From positions 19,872,479 through 19,936,478 of the forward strand of contig OZ017800.1 in assembly GCA_963969395.1 (NCBI GenBank): a stretch of 64,000 nt of DNA. Direction: 5' to 3'. The notes under the pieces are model-generated. The model saw only the letters and a list, made by a program, of their open reading frames with translations, had not been told where the DNA came from and ran no database searches. Of this stretch, positions 48,313 through 58,892 are shown in pieces (positions within the stretch are counted from its first letter, which is position 1; each line of letters starts with the position of its first letter). The DNA comes from Pseudoscleropodium purum (taxonomy: Eukaryota; Streptophyta; Bryopsida; Hypnales; Brachytheciaceae). The translations under genes were made by a program, and so were the position numbers.

Positions 48313-49971
48313 AAGAACGGATAAGTACGTAGCCAAAAAGTTCCGAAGTCAGGCTCACTCAAAGGAGGGTTTTGCTATAAGTAACTATAAAAATAAGAGG
48401 CATAGATGGGTACTGAACTTTCTGATTCTGATCTTGTATCCGGAAAAGCCTACTTGGGTTACGGTCACGGTGGCTAACACCATTTTGGGGGCTTTAGAGG
48501 ATCGAATTGTCAATTGAGGTTGAGTGATTCAAAGGGTAGTAGGCAAACTAGCAGAGCACATGGGCCGGGCGAAATATAGCCCTATCACTCCGTATCAATT
48601 CCACCTCTATCACCACAAGGAGGTTTTGAATGCAAAGGAGACGATTCAGTACAACATCGGAGTCAAAATCCTGAAGTATGGCCTTGCGGATGAGTTGAAG
48701 AAAGAAGAGAAGGAATCCAAAGAAGAAGGGCAACTGGAAGAGGAAGAAGAAGTAGTGGACTAGAAATGAAAGAAGTCCATAGATCTGGCTACACGAAGGA
48801 AGGCACCAATGCCAGAAAAAGAAGAACCAATTCTAGATCTGGAACATCCTCAAGAACTGGAGTTCTTTGAAGCCGAAATCTAGTGGATGTAGCAGGCCAA
48901 ACAAATTTATGGCAACCTAAAGGATCACATGCTCCTTATCTTGGGCAAACTCAAGGTGGATTCGGACCAGATTTTAGAGGAGATCCGGAAGAGTTCCAAC
49001 AGAAAGAAGAACAAATCTAGAAGTTGAAGGAAGAAAAGGATAACTTCAAGTCCCAACTGGAGTGGATGAAAGAGGAGCTGAACGTGGCAAGATAAAAAGA
49101 GACGGAGGCTCTTCAACTCGTCCACGACCTCAAGGAACTCATCATGGTTACGGAGCATACGGTGATTCGAGTTGACCTCTACACTGCTTGGTTGGAGAAG
49201 GAAAGGTACATGACTGGATCAAGAATGGTAAAGATCCTAGTCAACTTCAAAGCCCAGATGGGAATTGTTTTGAAGGACATGTGCAAGTTGTTGGGATACT
49301 TAGATCCGAAATAGGCCATTGATTTAGAAAGGTTTCCGGAAGTCTCTAGGAGCATATTCTGGGATACTCTAATTTGACAGACTCCAATCTGGTAGGCTTC
49401 TAGTGATCCAATCCAGCCACAATCAAAAGGGCTGAAATCTATCCTCATTCCAACTACAGGTCCATTAGGCAGTCAAGCACAGACTCCATTAGGACCAACG
49501 GTACTTGAGCTAGAGAAAGGATTAAATGAGAAGCCCATTCTAGCAGAGGAAAGACTTTCCGTCCAAGTTCTCCCACCACCTAGGAAAATCACAACGGGAA
49601 AGTTCATGATACTAGGATTAGTTGTTCGCAGCAACCTCGACACATAGATTGGAGTAATGAAAAATCCGGCCCGATCTCATCCGCAAGATTTCTTGCATAT
49701 GTAGCAGTCGACACCAAAACAAGATTGTGCTGAGATTGAACTAAGTGAGTTGCCGCAAGCCAAAGATCTAGAGATTTAGGAGATTGAAGAGTCGGAAGAG
49801 GAAGTATTGAAATTTGGATCCAAGGAAGAAATAGAATCTAAAGACTCACTTCCGAAAGTTTCACGTAAGCCTCAAACTCGATTGTCAGCAATGAATATAT
49901 TGATGAAGATTCCGGGTAATCAAAGTGAGAGCAACTCAAAAAAGGCACGGCGGGATAGATAGATAGCAGGT
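48313..49971 (+). pseudogene. Decayed retroelement-like reading frame rich in TAG stops
   Basis: A clearly protein-like stretch runs for about 1.65 kb. It starts at NKRHRWVLNFLILILYPEKP-type sequence, continues through VIQRVVGKLAEHMGRAKYSP and an acidic Glu/Lys-rich region, then coiled-coil-like KLKEEKDNFKSQLEWMKEEL, and ends in a basic SKKARRDR tail followed by TAG. A dozen or so stops interrupt it, mostly TAG where a glutamine (CAG) would fit, and there is one frameshift near 48,985. I do not recognise the family; a gag-like or structural ORF of a retroelement is the best guess. The only long uninterrupted piece is 48,524-48,763. Confidence 0.45.
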
Positions 49972-51155
49972 AGTTGAATAGGATTTTCATTCCAAAACGG
50001 GATTTCTAAACGTGGGCCTTGGTTCCAGATTGTTTTAGGGGTTCTAGATTTATAGTGATAGTTAGGCTGTGAACATTCCAGATATCTCAGATTGTTCATT
50101 GGTTGGTTGCCTTGATTTTTTGGATGCCTTTTGGCTTTTTAGGTGTTGACTTTGGTTTTGGTTTTGGTTTTTAAGGGCGGACAACTTTGTTGCCCTCTCA
50201 TTCCATCCTAGCGATTATTTTGTGTATTTCATTCCTTTCTTTAATTTTAACCATTTGATGGACATTTTGGCTCCAACCTTGTAACCGGGTTGTGTTAGTT
50301 TGTTGCTTGGAGTGTTGAGATGTAAAAAGGACGGGTGAGGAGGAATCCGGATTTCGGATAACTAAATCAGATTGAGGAAGTACTAGTGTAATAGTGTTAG
50401 ACTCGTGATGAAGGAGTTGCGTGTAGTGCCTTTGAACTACGAGAACGATAATCCGGTTTTTAGTGAAGAGTGGTATGAGTGCAAATCCAAAATTGAAAAC
50501 AATTTTGTGCAGAGATTAGCAACTATCAAAGGAAACTCCCACTCACTAGAAGGTTTGCCAACCTTGGGATCCGTCTTACACTTAGAAAGATTACCCCCTT
50601 GTCAGTTCCGGATGCCTGAGATCTATCGTTGTAGTAAGGAGGAGTGAATGTAGTCATGAGTGACCTACATTCCGGATTGACCATCCAAAATGTTTTGAGG
50701 ATCTAGATCTACTTTTTGTGCTACAACACCTTGAGTACTTGGGTGTTTGTTTGTTTTTGCCTGTATAGTAAGTAGACTAAAGTGGTGTAGTCCCTACCTT
50801 TTGAAAGATCAATAGTGGACCCTTTGATGGTAAAACAGAGGAATTGAAAACTCGTATATTGAGAGACGTAATTGGAAACCGGGTGATATCAGATCTAGAT
50901 TAGAATCCGAATAGTAGTTGGTTCCGGTAAAAGAGTGGAAGAATGTAGTTGGAAGAGGAGAAAACGATCATTTGGATATTGAAGTTTGGGAGAATATCTG
51001 GAATTCCCTGGGACGATAATTTGTGTCATTTTACCACGTTTTCTTGTGTAAAGGTACTTACGCCTAGACTATGCGTGGGACAGACACACCAATCAATATA
51101 CATTAGATTGAACATATAAGGTTTGTAAGTTATTGTAGTCTTCTATAATAAATTC
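49972..51155. other. Possible 3' part of the decayed element
   Basis: Balanced composition continues to about 51,100, with pyrimidine-rich and GGTTTTGGTTTTGG strips near 50,155. The short open frame 50405-50647 (MKELRVVPLNYENDNPVF and onward) may be part of the same decayed element. No LTR pair could be seen. Confidence 0.4.
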
Positions 51156-51426
51156 CAGGGTTGACGAATTTCAACATCCGCCCCAAAATAGCGTTCGTTT
51201 TCCGGACGTCCGGACGCACGGACGCTAGCGGACACAGCGTCCCGACCGCCGTCAGAAAGCGGACGGGCGGGGCGGACGCCCAGATCGTGCGGACCAGATC
51301 AGTCCGCGCGTCGATCGGACGGCCGTAATCGGGCAGACGGACAGGCGGATGCTGCGTCCGCCAGGACGCGAATGTCAGTGGACGCTTCGGACATAGCGTC
51401 CGCGTCCGGACGTCCTGTCAACCCTG
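51156..51426 (+). mobile_element. GC-rich hAT-type MITE, copy 1
   Basis: 271 bp beginning CAGGGTTGACGAATTTCAAC and ending GACGTCCTGTCAACCCTG. CAGGGTTGAC and GTCAACCCTG are inverted termini. A perfect 8-bp target duplication, ATAAATTC, flanks it (51148-51155 and 51427-51434). Termini of CAGGG type with 8-bp duplications define the hAT superfamily. The interior is full of CGGACG/GTCCG motifs and very CpG-rich in an AT-rich region. No coding capacity. Confidence 0.92.
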
Positions 51427-52521
51427 ATAAATTCTTTTGATAGAATTCTTAGAAATCTACAATTTGTAGATTTCTACAATTTGGTAGAAATAAAAAATGT
51501 AATTAAAATTCAAGAATTTTTGAAATCTATGGAATTGAATTTTTAAAATCTAGAAAGAAGAAAGATATGAAATTTTGAAATCTAGGAAAAAGGTAGATAT
51601 GAAATTCTAAAATCTAGAAAAAAGATAACTCTAAAATCTAGAAAGAAAGTAGATATGAAATTTTGAAATCTACAAATCATTGAAATTAATGTTTTAAAAT
51701 CTATAAATCTATAAGTTGCAAACAAGTTGAACATGAGGATGAAGTTCTTTGCATGGTGTCGGATGACAAAAAAAACTTGCAACTAGTTTGCAACTAATGC
51801 AACTTGTCCACTGCAACTACAAGCTCTACATTATCACCTAGTTGCAAACGTCCTGTGCAACTACAAAATGAGTTGCACATTGTAGTTGCAAAACCCCTCA
51901 TTTTCTTGTAGTGATAATAGATACTAACCTATAAATAGCATGACAAACATTTTTTGGTCTATGATTGATAAAGAAACTTTACATGCGAAATAAAAGTACA
52001 ATAATATTCATCCTTCAAATTTTGTGAGAAAAAAAAGGTTTTCTCAATTAGCTTGACAATTCCCATTAATGCTTTTGTGTGTTTTTTAAATCCAAAAATT
52101 CACACGGTACCAAAACAAATGATTTCCATAGTGACCAGTCCATTATTTACAGTTATGGGTGTCAAACACATGTACTACATAGTACATATGTTGAATTAGG
52201 AGCCACTCTATTGCTAGATTTCACTTGCATCCATTAGAGGATTTGGGGGAGGCTAGGAGGGTCGTTGCAGGGCCATTTCCATTACTATTCCCCTAATAGC
52301 CAAGGAATGGTTGCTGTCAGATTTTTATTTTAAAATTTAAAATGAAAAAAACAACTAAAAAATTTACATCAGGCAATAGGTGCAGTGAGTCCTCAGGGTC
52401 TGAGAACCTCAGGAAACTTATAGCCCTCCAATACAGCTGAAAATCTTCTAATTAATCGAATGTAGTCGAGTGTACAATTGGACGTAATTAGAATGATTCT
52501 GTATATTCTACCACTTATCCT
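51427..52521. other. AT-rich spacer with small repeats
   Basis: A perfect 12-bp-arm palindrome AGAAATCTACAA/TTGTAGATTTCT lies near 51,450. It is followed by degenerate tandem units built on AAATCTAGAAA and GATATGAAATTTTG (51,545-51,680). A TGCAAC-rich stretch (51,710-51,900) ends in TTTTCTTGTAGTG (51901-51913), the complement of the CACTACAAGAAAA end of plant CACTA elements. Dispersed repeat C4 lies at about 52,240-52,440. No gene. Confidence 0.55.
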
Positions 52522-52818
52522 CAGGGTTGACAAATTTCAACGTCCGCCCCAAAATAGCGTCCGTTTTCCGGACATCCGGACATCCGGACGCACGGACGCT
52601 AGCGGACGCAGCGTCCCAACCGCCGTCGGAAAGCGGACGGGCGGGGCGGACGGCCCGACCGCCCGAGGCGGACGCCCAGATCGTGCGGACCAGATCAGTC
52701 CACGCGTCGATCGGCCGGCCGTAATCGGGCGGACAGGCGGATGCTGCGTCCGCCAGGACGCGAATGTCAACGGACGCTGCGGACACAGCATCCGCGTCCG
52801 GACGTCTTGTCAACCCTG
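52522..52818 (+). mobile_element. GC-rich hAT-type MITE, copy 2
   Basis: 297 bp, same orientation as copy 1, with the same termini (CAGGGTTGAC...GTCAACCCTG). A perfect 8-bp duplication, CTTATCCT, flanks it (52514-52521 and 52819-52826). It differs from copy 1 by small internal gains such as a doubled CCGGACATCCGGACATC. Confidence 0.92.
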
Positions 52819-53605
52819 CTTATCCTACCTTGTATTTGAATATTATAGAATTCTACCATATATTCGATTGCAATAGAGTTTAATTCTCCAACCATATTCA
52901 TTCAATTTGAGTCGGATGCGGTCGATGAGATTGTGAAGTAATTGGTTGAGACTTGAGAGAGGATTAAATTATTTAAGAATGTCGATTTGCGCGTACGATC
53001 AAGGTGTGTGTGGTGCGGGAGGATCTTTTCCATTGTGGTGTGGGTGGAATGGTTCAATGGGAGCCCCATGTGGAACCTAGAGAAGTTTAATTTGAAAGAG
53101 ATTTTGCTTGTCGATCACAAATGATTTCAGAAATGTTTGTTCAAGTTGTAATTCTTGAATTTAACTTCCACTAATGCAGAAGGATGGTTGAAATGACATG
53201 TTGAAATGACATTTCTCAAAAAAATGTCAATTCAACCATGCTATTGAAAATTTGGTAGATTTTAGAAGAATTATTGATCCCAATATGTTCCTTTCAATTA
53301 AAAATGAGGTCAATGTCATTTTGTGCAACAAATTTGGTAGATTTTAGAAGAAAACATTATCCCATAACAATTGTCATGGGGAAGACAAGTAATAGAAATA
53401 AATAATTCGAGTAGGAAACACTAAGACATTAAACTTTCTTTTGTAAAACATGAAAGTCAAGAAAGGTACATGTGTCTTAACAACATAGATTTTTAGAAAG
53501 TAAAATCTACATTTTTTTTAAATGACATTCAAATGTCATTTTGACCACCTTTGCGGGTGGCTGAAATGACATCCAAATGTCATTAAAACTTGTGTTCTGC
53601 ACTAG
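52819..53605. other. Spacer and presumed intron before the lipase-like exon
   Basis: Contains a direct repeat of AAATTTGGTAGATTTTAGAAGAA (53,249 and 53,332; shared run of 23 bp) and several AAATGACAT/ATGTCATTT palindromic motifs between 53,185 and 53,585, so a small MITE is likely. It ends in an acceptor-like TTCTGCACTAG at 53,605. Confidence 0.5.
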
Positions 53606-53937
53606 AGTCGAGGATGTTTGGGTAGCTGGTCGATCACTCCCTGGGGGCTGCCATTGCCCTCACTGTCACTCGAAAGCTTACGCTGAAAGGCAAGTTACTG
53701 AAGACTCATCTCTTCCACTTGCCCAACGTCACCGTGGGTGTGGTTGCTAAGAAAGGGGTGAAGAGCTTAGCGAAAGGCTTTGGCGACGCGATCGGAAAGG
53801 TGATTCCTGGTACTGATTCCAAACGTATCCAGAAAGTTGTGGCTCCAGTTCCAGTTGCACGACAAGCCGAAGAGTGCTGTGAAAGCCAGAAGGCTGGGCG
53901 GAGGCACGAAGCCCCTTCATATAAAAGCAAAAAGAAT
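53606..53937 (+). pseudogene. Class-3-lipase-like exon, left part (split by LINE)
   Basis: After an acceptor-like CTAG the frame reads VEDVWVAG, the usual lead-in to the lipase nucleophile elbow GHSLG. It then breaks: four extra bases (CGAT, 53631-53634) separate GGT from CACTCCCTG, which encodes HSLGAAIALTVTRKLT in the next frame. That frame continues through KTHLFHLP and KGVKSLAKGF to KSKKN at 53937, where the LINE begins. The product resembles the plant alpha/beta-hydrolase family of At4g10955 (lipase class 3-like). The reading continues at 62136. Both the four-base insertion and the LINE would abolish the enzyme. The five-prime exon(s) were not found. Confidence 0.6.
53932..53937 (+). repeat. 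Target-site duplication of LINE, left copy
   Basis: AAGAAT, repeated at 62136-62141 on the other side of the LINE. Six bases is short for an L1-type duplication. The call rests on the lipase reading frame continuing exactly across it. Confidence 0.6.
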
Positions 53938-56900
53938 TACAAAGTAAGATCCCTAGGGAGAGTAAAATTCCACATTCTAGATCCCGGGTGGTAAAACAGT
54001 GGGGACCACAAAAGTTCAAAGTCAGCCTGAAAGGCCGCCCTTTTGTCGGTGTCTTTAATCCTACTCCTAAACTCCTGATGGATGGCCATCCCAGAGTGAA
54101 TAGTAGAGGTCCAAGCAGTCTTCAGAACCCTGATGGAGCTAAAGTCTAGGGTGTTAAACCTGACATTGCAGCGTTCCAGGTGTGCCAGACAATATAAGAA
54201 CGAAGGACATCCTAAGGCTGGAAATCATACAAATATTTACCAATCTGAGGCCTATCCTGTAAGCTAATACGTCCTAAAATAACGTCCATAAGGGAGCGAA
54301 TGCGGGGAACCCCTAACGGACTACAAAACAGGTTGAGTTTCGTCCAGATCTGAGAAGAGAACTTGCATTCCCAGAACAGATGAAGTGCCGTTTCTAAGTG
54401 ATAACCGCATAGGGGGCATCCAAAGTCTGCCGTGGGGATACGAGGGCAAAGCCAATCTCCCGTGACGACTCCTTTGTTAAGAATCTGCCATAACAATATG
54501 GCCGACTTGCAAGGCCGAGCTTGATGCCATAGAAGCTTGTAAGCCAGGGACCTCCTTGGCACAGGAAAGTTCAGATTGATCATGGCCTGCGTGCCAATGG
54601 AGATGTTAGGCTTACTCTGAAGCCCCGCAGCGTAGCCTCTTTTAACCGGGTAGGAGAAAAAGGGGGCCTTTTCAAGTCGTGCCTGCTTCCCCCAGCTCCA
54701 TTCACCGGGATCCCAAGGAAGGTCCTTTAAACTTGCCTATCTGAAGTGCCATGCCGAATCGGGGGCAGTGGGGGGTGTTTGGAGGTTGTACTCCGAGAAT
54801 CCTCTGGCTTGGGCAGACCAGATACATACTCTGATTGGGATAAGGGGAGAACTTGGAATAGGCCTTGAGAGGGTATTTTGGATCAGCCGCTTCGAGTCCC
54901 GCTTTGTAGTGTAGCTCACGACTTCACCTGTGGAGTGGTTCTGAAAGAAGATGTGAGGGCTGCGAGCTTCCTTGTACCACCCTGTGTTGCTTCTAAGAGG
55001 GAAGGCTCTGGGCTCCCAAGGAATGTGAGATAGGAGTTTCAGCCTGCGGGATCGTCTGTTCTCCGTTACGGCACCTTTTTTTGGGAGCTTTCTCTGGATC
55101 TCAGCTCCCGTGAGCCAGTCTCCTGTATCCAGGTTCCAGAAGTGTTTGACTTGCGTCAGACCTTCCCGAGCCCAGAGGTGTAGCCCTATGTTCGGACCTT
55201 TGCCTAGCAGGGTTGACACGACGTCCAGACGCGGACGTTGTGTCCGAAGCATCCGTTGACATTCGCGGTTCCGGCAGACGCAGCGTCCGCTTGTCCCCTG
55301 TCCGCCCGTCCACTCGTCCGTCCGCTTGTCCGTCCGCCCGATTACGGCTGTCCGATCGACGCGCGGACTGATTTGGTCCGCACGATCTGGGCGTCTGCCT
55401 CGGGCGGTCGGGCCGTCCGCCCCGCCCGTCCGCTTTCCGAAGGCGGTCAAGACGCTGCGTCCGCTAGCGTCTGGACGTCCGGACGTCTGGAAAACAGACG
55501 CTATTTTGGGGCGGATGTTGAGATTCGTCAACCCTGTTGCCTAGGGTGTGTTTTCCGCTTCCAAAATAAGGAGATTGCCAAACAAGGGCTGGCACAAGAT
55601 TTCGGAGAGAATTTCCGGTTGTCTTTGTATCAAGGAGCCCCGAACTGCGACGAAGGCCTTGATGCAGGCTTTGACCGAGGAAGAATGATTTTCTACGCTT
55701 AGTCCCTTGCTAAAGAGGAGCCAGGTGGGAGATCTGTGCCATTTAGTATCTGCCAGCGGGCGACCTTGTTCGATGCGGTGTCTCATAAGGGCTTTCCATG
55801 GCTCCCCCCCCGGGGAGAGGCTTCGCAATACCAGTTTAGCTAGAAGCGCTTGTGACTGAAAGAAAGGATCAATCAGACCGAGTCCGCCCTCTGCTACCGG
55901 CTAGATGCATGTGGCCCATCTCACTCTCGCTAGAGTTCGGCTATCCTCCTTGCCTAACCATAGGTACTGGGTGATAGCTCCACGAATTTTATCGCATACC
56001 TTAGGGGATAAGCCGCAACATGCGGCTATGTACCAGCATGTGGCAAGCAACACCTGGTTGCATATAAGGATTTTGCCAGCTTGCAAGGCTGTTTTCGAGG
56101 CCCAGCGACGCAGCTTGGCTTTGAGAAGCTCTAAGAGGGGTTCCGTATTTGCATCGTTGGGGAGTCTAAATTCCACTAAGGGACCTAAGTAATGTACTCC
56201 TCTCCCTTCACGAACCCAGGTGAGACCAAAATCTGCACCCCAGTTTGTGCGTCTTGGGTTCCGAGACGCCCATATAGCACTGGATTTTTCCCAATTGACT
56301 TTGGAGCCTGATGCTAAGCGAAAGAGGTTGAGAACAGCCTTTAGTCTTTGAAGGTTCTTCGTCGTCCCTTGGGCATAAAGGGAGGCATCATCCGTGAAGG
56401 CTGCATCCATGACTTTCTTGCCATTTGGCAGACGAAAGCCCTTAATCCCGTAACTAGGATCCTCCAACATGAACCCCAGTGAATCAAAAACTACGATGAA
56501 TACGAACGGAGCGAGGGGACACCCCTGCCGGACCGAACGAGACAAGTCAAATTCTGGCCCTACTTCGCCATTGACCAAAACTGCTAAGGTTGGCTTCGCG
56601 TATAATGACATCACGCCCTTGATAAACTCGGGGTGGAATCCTCTGGCCGTCATCACCTCCTCCATAAAAGGCCATGAGATGCGGTCAAAGGCCTTTTCGA
56701 AATCGAGGAGGAGGAGTGCTAGATCTTGACCTGTCTCTTATGCATAGCACATCGATTCTTGGGCTAAGAATATGTTGTCGATGATGCTGCGTCCTCTCAC
56801 ATACCCGGTCTGATTTGGACGTAATATGTCTGGGAGGATCCCTTGTAAGCGGCGGGCCAGGATCTTGTTGACAATTTTACAGAAAGAGGAGAGAAGCGTG

Positions 56901-58569
56901 ATGGGTCTGAAGTTTTTTAGCAGTGTGCCATCTCCACCTTTGGGCAGTAAGGTAATGATACCTTTGTTGTGTTGGGGGGTGGGGCCCCCTTCTGCATCGC
57001 TTCCCAAACTGCTTCCAGTAAATCCTCTTCCACCTCTGCCGAGCAAGTTTTGAAGAAATCGGTTGGAATGCCATCTTCCCCTGGCGCATGACTCGATGTC
57101 AGATCCCTGATTGCTTTGCGGAGCTCGTGCATTGTGACTTCTCCCTGGAGGCCTCTATTGTATCGTTCCGTGACATCCCGGGGTATGCTTCGCATCACTT
57201 TATGTCTTGCTTGAATGATCTCTGGGGTCTCTGTCTCTGCCGTGTAAAGCTCCCGATAATAATCTGTGACAGCTTGGAGCTTGAGCTGCTGGTCAGATAT
57301 AAGTCCGGTGCCCACCTGCAGCTGGGGGACAATGTGGTTTCTCTGAGCATCTTTGAAGACATTGAAGAATTCCTTCGTGCAACGATCACCGTTTTTGAGC
57401 CACCTAGCCGACACTTGGTGGTATTGGGAGTCTAAGATCGCCAACGAGAGCTCGTGTAGATGGGTTTGAGCTTCGTTAAGTTTGAGCGCAGCTGCCACAT
57501 CTCCTAGAGAGTCCTGAAGGATGCGCTCTGCTGTCTGAAAGATGCGGATTGCCCTATGTTCGGTTTTATAGCGGGCTATTTTGGCCTCCTTCTGTATTTT
57601 CCGTGCTTCAGCTCGGGTTCTGATCTGCGCCTTGAAGATCCAATCCATCTCTGATTGCTTTGGATCCTTGGGGGAGTCCCCGGACCAAGCGTGGATGAGT
57701 TTTCTCCGGTCCTCCGGATGCGAGAGGGAACTACACCGGAAGGGCTCCAGATGCGACCTGGATTTCCTTGCGGAGAAAATTTTGAGTTGAACCGGGGCAT
57801 GATCTGAGATCTTCAGTAGCGGGTGAAGTGTTAGCTGACCTCCCTGCTCTTCCAGTAAAGAGGATAAGTATACGCGGTCAATGTGGGCCATCCTGTGGGC
57901 TGTGCCCTTCCTCCTGTTATCCCATGTATATCTAAGGTCTGAGCTTTTGTGGAAGGGGTCCATGTCCCATGTATCCAATAGTCCATAGTGATTAAGTAGA
58001 CGTGACCATGCCACCTTTTCTGGTCTGTTTGGAGTGGTACATGTGAGAGAAGTCTCTGTCCGATCTGAGGCTTTCTCTACCATGTTTAAGTCCCCAGCGA
58101 GGATGAAATAATCCCCCATAAGATCCACTTCTATGAGGGATCGCCAAAAGGCCGCTCTACTGGAAGAAGATGTAGGAGTGTAGACGTTGATTATTGTCAG
58201 AATGCGGCCTGAATCAGTTTTTAAGGATATGGATTGAGCTCGGCCATCTACAATGATTTGCTGAGCAATGACCCGCCCCGCATGCGCTTTGGAGATCAGG
58301 ATTGCTATGCCTGCACTCCATCTCTCCACGGCTCCTTGATGACGCAATGCCGGGTTCCATGCTCTCAAGCCCCCATGGAACGGTAGACTATGGCATCTCC
58401 TCGAGCATCTAGCTTCGGACATCCAGTGTTCCTGGATGAGTAAAATATCTGGAGAGTCTGACATTCTTGCGAATAATCTCCGAATGTGAACTTGCTTTTG
58501 TGAGCCTTTGGAGCCTACCCCTGCTCCACGAATGTTAAGGGTAGCTATATTGATTGACATGTCCATCAT
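53937..58569 (-). pseudogene. LINE ORF2: endonuclease, reverse transcriptase, zf-RVT
   Basis: Starts MMDMSINIATLNIRG. The APE-type endonuclease has all expected blocks: NIRG, LIQEHW, INVYTP, GDLNMV, TWDN, HIDRVY and SDHAPV, within the first 290 residues. The reverse transcriptase follows after a frameshift in a G5-C4-A-C6 run near 56,985: KNFRPITLLSSFCKI, then LLLDFEKAFDRI (about 56,690), QGCPLAP (about 56,515) and FTDDASLY (about 56,395). The catalytic box is FTDD rather than the common F/YADD. In-frame TAA at 56738-56740 and TAG at 55901-55903 and 54737-54739 break it. A MITE interrupts it at 55208-55536. The C-terminus has CPLCGYHLETALHLFWEC, a zf-RVT-like knuckle, and ends LPRDLTL-stop at the element border. 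Confidence 0.88.
55208..55536 (-). mobile_element. GC-rich hAT-type MITE, copy 3, nested in LINE ORF2
   Basis: 329 bp, inverted relative to copies 1 and 2. On the plus strand it starts CAGGGTTGACACGACG and ends GATTCGTCAACCCTG. A perfect 8-bp duplication, TTGCCTAG, flanks it (55200-55207 and 55537-55544). It lies between the reverse transcriptase and the zf-RVT part of the LINE, so it arrived after the LINE. Long open frames reading across it (54737-55531, 55238-55702) are artefacts of its GC-rich composition. Confidence 0.92.
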
Positions 58570-58826
58570 ACAAGGCTGTTGGATGGAGTCACCGATGTGG
58601 ATGTGTCCATCGCCACGAGGTGCGATTGTGTGGATCCCTTATCTGTGGTCTTGGCCCTTTTAGATGTTGGTCTCGGGGAGGCCTGCTGCCCGGGCTGCCA
58701 ATCCCCTGCGTCTGCCTCATCTGTTTCCGGGTTATAGACAGTTGTAGAGTCTTTCAATAACGCGTTGACCTTCGCTCTGCCCCTGCTGGAACTCAGTGTC
58801 GAAATGTAGGTGGAGTCCATCCACAA
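58566..58826 (-). other. Small open frame between LINE ORF1 and ORF2
   Basis: 86 codons, ending four bases after the ORF2 start (overlap ATGA-like). Contains ALLKDSTTVYNPETDEADAG and a basic SKRAKTTDK stretch. It may be the true C-terminus of ORF1 reached after another frameshift, or an independent small frame. The overlap with ORF2 fits a linked ORF1-ORF2 arrangement. Confidence 0.4.
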
Positions 58827-58892
58827 CCAAGGTACCTTCTTCGATGTCTTCGTGTGTTCTGGGACCCTGATTATTGCTAACAGAGTGAGTTC

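Noticed and set aside
47540..51150. A complete LTR retrotransposon around the decayed frame
   Set aside because: I searched for a matching pair of terminal repeats and a clear primer-binding site and found neither, so only the coding remnant is called.
52478..52876. Open frames of up to 132 codons on both strands
   Set aside because: They lie almost entirely inside hAT MITE copy 2. Its CGGACG repeats are open in several frames, and the same artefact appears over copy 3 at 55,208-55,536.
53719..53994. 91-codon frame as a stand-alone gene
   Set aside because: It starts at TTG, is the middle of the lipase-like exon, and beyond 53937 runs into the LINE.
56469..57435. Plus-strand frames of 75-115 codons across the LINE
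   Set aside because: Antisense shadows of LINE ORF2; the minus strand carries the endonuclease and reverse transcriptase motifs.
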